This document shows, in pieces, positions 61,326 to 64,000 of a stretch of 64,000 nt of DNA. The notes under the pieces were generated by a model. The model was not told the origin of the DNA and searched no databases. It was given only the letters and a program-made list of their open reading frames with translations. Origin of the DNA: Draconibacterium mangrovi_A. GTDB taxonomy: Bacteria > Bacteroidota > Bacteroidia > Bacteroidales > Prolixibacteraceae. Every line of letters begins with the position of its first letter. Positions within the stretch are counted from its first letter, which is position 1. The stretch covers positions 1-64,000 of the forward strand of contig NZ_JBBIXN010000010.1 in the NCBI RefSeq assembly GCF_037646455.1, written 5' to 3'. The position numbers were made by a program, and so were the translations under genes.

Positions 61326-62651
61326 ATGGAAGTATTAAAAGGAAACAAAGAGTATTTCAAGGGCATTGATCAGATCAAATACGAAGGCCCTGAATCCAAG
61401 AATCCATTGGCATTTAAATGGTATGACGAAAACAAAGTAGTTGCAGGAAAAACCATGAAAGAGCACCTGCGTTTTGCAGTAGCCTACTGGCATACATTCT
61501 GCGGAACAGGAGGTGACCCTTTTGGACCGGGAACACAAATTTTTCCATGGGCTGGTGCAACCGATGTAATGGATGCAGCAAAAGAAAGAATGGACGCCGC
61601 TTTTGAATTCATCACCAAAATGAACATCCCGTATTATTGTTTCCACGATACGGACGTTGTAGGAGACGGTTCTGTTTTTGAAATTGAAAAGCGCCTAGCA
61701 AAAATGGTGGAAGAAGCCAAAGTAAAACAAGCTGCCTCGGGCGTAAAATTACTCTGGGGAACTGCCAACGTTTTCTCCGATCCGCGTTATATGAACGGAG
61801 CTTCAACCAATCCCGATTTCAATGTACTGGCCAATGCGGCTGTTCAGGTTAAAAATGCCATCGACGCTACCATCGAACTAGGAGGAACTGCTTATGTGTT
61901 CTGGGGAGGTCGCGAAGGCTACATGAGCCTGCACAACACCGATACCAAACGCGAACTGGCGCACCTGGGGAAATTCCTGACCGTAGCACGCGATTATGGC
62001 CGTAAAGCCGGTTTTGATGGAACTTTCCTTATCGAACCAAAACCAATGGAACCAACAAAACATCAATACGATTACGATGCACAAACTGTTATTGCATTCC
62101 TGAGGGAACATAACCTGGATAAAGATTTTAAATTAAATATTGAAGTTAACCACGCCACTTTAGCTGGTCACAGTTTTACCCACGACCTAAGAATGGCTGC
62201 TGATGCTGGATTACTCGGATCGATTGATGCCAACAAAGGTGATTATCAAAACGGCTGGGATACCGATGAATTCCCAACCAGCGTATATGAAGTGACCGAA
62301 GCTATGATTGAGATACTACAAGCAGGTGGATTCACGCAAGGTGGTATTAACTTCGATGCTAAAACACGTCGTAATTCTACCGACCTGGAGGATATTTTTA
62401 TTGCTCATATTGGTGGAATGGATGTATTTGCCCGCGCACTGGTTATTGCAGATAAAATTCTGACTGATTCGGATTACCTTGCACGACGCAATGCTCGTTA
62501 CGCTTCATTCGACAGCGGAAAAGGAGCCGAATATGAAGCCGGGAAACTGGGACTTGAAGACCTACGCACAATTGCAGCCGAAGTTGGTGAACCCGATCAA
62601 ACAAGCGGAAAACAAGAACTGCTTGAGCAATTAATCAACTGGTATATCTAA
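61326..62651 (+). CDS. xylA: Xylose isomerase
   Basis: 441 residues, the class II length. Key residues are visible: FCFHDTDV-type catalytic His in YCFHDTD, WGGREGY, EPKPMEPTKHQYD, NIEVNHATLAGHSF and DANKGD. It converts D-xylose to D-xylulose using two divalent metals. Its TAA shares one base with the ATG of the transporter gene, so the two are coupled. Confidence 0.97.
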   Translation: MEVLKGNKEYFKGIDQIKYEGPESKNPLAFKWYDENKVVAGKTMKEHLRFAVAYWHTFCGTGGDPFGPGTQIFPWAGATDVMDAAKERMDAAFEFITKMNIPYYCFHDTDVVGDGSVFEIEKRLAKMVEEAKVKQAASGVKLLWGTANVFSDPRYMNGASTNPDFNVLANAAVQVKNAIDATIELGGTAYVFWGGREGYMSLHNTDTKRELAHLGKFLTVARDYGRKAGFDGTFLIEPKPMEPTKHQYDYDAQTVIAFLREHNLDKDFKLNIEVNHATLAGHSFTHDLRMAADAGLLGSIDANKGDYQNGWDTDEFPTSVYEVTEAMIEILQAGGFTQGGINFDAKTRRNSTDLEDIFIAHIGGMDVFARALVIADKILTDSDYLARRNARYASFDSGKGAEYEAGKLGLEDLRTIAAEVGEPDQTSGKQELLEQLINWYI

Positions 62652-64000
62652 TGAATCAACGCAATACATTTTATATTGTAGTTATCACACTGGTGGCCAC
62701 TTTGGGTGGCCTCCTTTTTGGTTACGACACTGCAGTTATTTCCGGAGCCGACAAATCGATACAGGCATTTCTAATTGATAATCTGGGTCTGGGCTCACTG
62801 GCACATGGCGCCACCATTTCAAGCGCCCTTATCGGGTGTATCATCGGTGGAAGTATAAGTGGGATTCTGGCATCAAAACTGGGTCGAAGAAACACGCTGT
62901 TTCTGGCAGCCATATTATTTTTTATTTCGGCACTGGGTTCCGGGAATCCCGAATTCCTGTTTTTTGAAAAAGGCGAACCTACAATGGGTTTGCTTTACAT
63001 GTTCAATTTCTACCGCATTATTGGTGGAATCGGAGTTGGTCTGGCCTCTGCCGTAAGCCCGATGTATATTGGAGAGATTGCTCCTGCCGACATTCGCGGA
63101 CGGCTGGTTTCACTCAACCAGTTTGCCATTATTTTTGGAATGTTGGTCGTGTATTTTGTCAACTGGGGGATCGCTAACGGACAGTCACTGGAATGGATTA
63201 ACATGGTGGGTTGGAGACGCATGTTCACGTCGGAAGCCATTCCTGCCGGCGTGTTTGGCTTACTGCTGTTCTTTGTTCCGGAAACACCTCGTTACCTCGC
63301 GATAAAAAAACAGGATGAAAAAGCGATGCAGATCTTAGCCAAAATTAACGGAACGGAACATGCCAAAACGATTTTTGCAGAGATAAAAAACAGTGTAGAG
63401 CATTCTACCGCAAAACTTTTCTCATACGGTAAAATCGTTATTGTTATTGGCATTCTGCTTTCTGTATTTCAGCAATTTGTTGGAATTAACGTGGCACTTT
63501 ATTATGCGCCGCGCATTTTTGAAAGCATGGGAGCAGAGAAAGATGCATCGATGATGCAAACGGTTGTTATGGGACTGGTAAATGTGATTTTTACTGTTGT
63601 TGCCATTTTAACGGTCGACAAATGGGGACGGAAGCCTCTGCTGATGGTTGGATCAGTTGGAATGGCCATTGGTATGTTTGCAATTGGAGCCCTGGCTTTT
63701 ATGAAAGTAATTGGCATAGCAACTCTTGTATTTATAATTGTATACACCGCTTCATTTATGATGTCGTGGGGGCCAATTTGCTGGGTGCTGATTTCTGAAC
63801 TGTTCCCGAACAAGATTCGCGGAAAAGCAGTAGCTGTTGCTGTTGCAGCACAATGGGCAGCCAACTATTTTATCTCATCGACGTATCCCGCGATGATGGA
63901 ATTTAGTAGCGGCGGAACTTACTGGTTTTATGGAATCATGAGTGTGCTTTCCTTTATTTTTGTGTGGAAAATGGTTCCGGAAACGAAGAATAAAACTCTG
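62651..64000 (+). CDS. MFS sugar/H+ symporter (XylE-like), cut by window end
   Basis: The ATG at 62651 opens a frame with no stop in the remaining 450 codons, so it runs past the window. The sequence is an MFS sugar porter: GGLLFGYDTAVISG near residue 22, the GRR loop motif (SKLGRRN), the FYRIIGGIGVG helix, PESPR-like VPETPRYL, QQFVGINVALYYAPRIF, DKWGRKPL and WGPICWVLISE. It imports xylose with protons in the inner membrane. The xyl neighbours specify the sugar. Confidence 0.94.
   Translation, partial: MNQRNTFYIVVITLVATLGGLLFGYDTAVISGADKSIQAFLIDNLGLGSLAHGATISSALIGCIIGGSISGILASKLGRRNTLFLAAILFFISALGSGNPEFLFFEKGEPTMGLLYMFNFYRIIGGIGVGLASAVSPMYIGEIAPADIRGRLVSLNQFAIIFGMLVVYFVNWGIANGQSLEWINMVGWRRMFTSEAIPAGVFGLLLFFVPETPRYLAIKKQDEKAMQILAKINGTEHAKTIFAEIKNSVEHSTAKLFSYGKIVIVIGILLSVFQQFVGINVALYYAPRIFESMGAEKDASMMQTVVMGLVNVIFTVVAILTVDKWGRKPLLMVGSVGMAIGMFAIGALAFMKVIGIATLVFIIVYTASFMMSWGPICWVLISELFPNKIRGKAVAVAVAAQWAANYFISSTYPAMMEFSSGGTYWFYGIMSVLSFIFVWKMVPETKNKTL

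Overview
The window looks like the chromosome of a Bacteroidota bacterium, probably class Bacteroidia near the Marinilabiliales/Prolixibacteraceae; I infer the rank from gene content and did not search. Support comes from a short 288-residue primary sigma factor, a FeoA-FeoB fusion followed by a small Cys-rich protein, an apgM-type gene inside the threonine operon, DUF5686 and CarboxypepD_reg outer-membrane proteins, LytTR/LytS signalling, and repeated promoters of the Bacteroidota type (-33 TTTG, about 19 bp, -7 TAnnTTTG).

Region 1 (344-29279) is an AT-rich island holding a complete-looking aryl-polyene/flexirubin-type pigment cluster. A divergent promoter pair at 22.35-22.41 kb separates two arms. 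The long leftward operon (22293 to 524) encodes a tyrosine ammonia-lyase, FabG, three active-type ketosynthases, two ketosynthase-like proteins lacking the catalytic Cys, an ACP, a polysaccharide deacetylase-like protein, LolA-like and lipoprotein carriers, a hotdog dehydratase, a GT2-DUF2062 protein, an MMPL-acyltransferase-methyltransferase fusion, two CrtI-like flavoproteins, a C45-type acyltransferase, a PaaK-like ligase and a secreted protein of unknown function. The short rightward arm (22428-25057) adds a second ACP, an LpxL-like acyltransferase, an O-methyltransferase and a second dehydratase. Two outer-membrane proteins (25112-29009) follow. The likely logic is: tyrosine gives 4-hydroxycinnamate, which is activated and loaded on ACP, extended and dehydrated to an aryl polyene, methylated, esterified to a lipid and moved to the outer membrane. 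I see no DarA/DarB-like genes for a dialkylresorcinol. The island is bounded by an intact tRNA-Arg(ACG) on the right and a 43-bp exact copy of its 3' half on the left, the usual footprint of tRNA-targeted integration, but there is no integrase.

Region 2 (29352-45021) is core chromosome: a thiamine-binding protein, ferrous iron uptake, rpe, rpoD, the thrA-apgM-thrC operon, bcp-recA, a TPR/SPOR protein, clpS, NfeD and a FloA flotillin.

Region 3 (45022-46969) is the least explained. It has three near-identical ~88-bp units, each with its own TAnnTTTG promoter and intrinsic terminator and no ORF, which look like a triplet of paralogous small RNA genes. They are followed by the C-terminal remnant of a GH5-type glycoside hydrolase and by an ATP-cone/Mrr-like nuclease.

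Region 4 (46993-64000) holds a LytTR/LytS two-component pair, small membrane and TPR proteins, histidine catabolism (ftcD, hutI), a ferredoxin, a GT2 glycosyltransferase, an OmpH/Skp chaperone, proline dehydrogenase, a nitroreductase, and a xylose locus: a GntR-type regulator, xylB, xylA and an MFS xylose transporter cut by the window end. A shared AGAACAGAACAGA element lies at both xylose-locus promoters.
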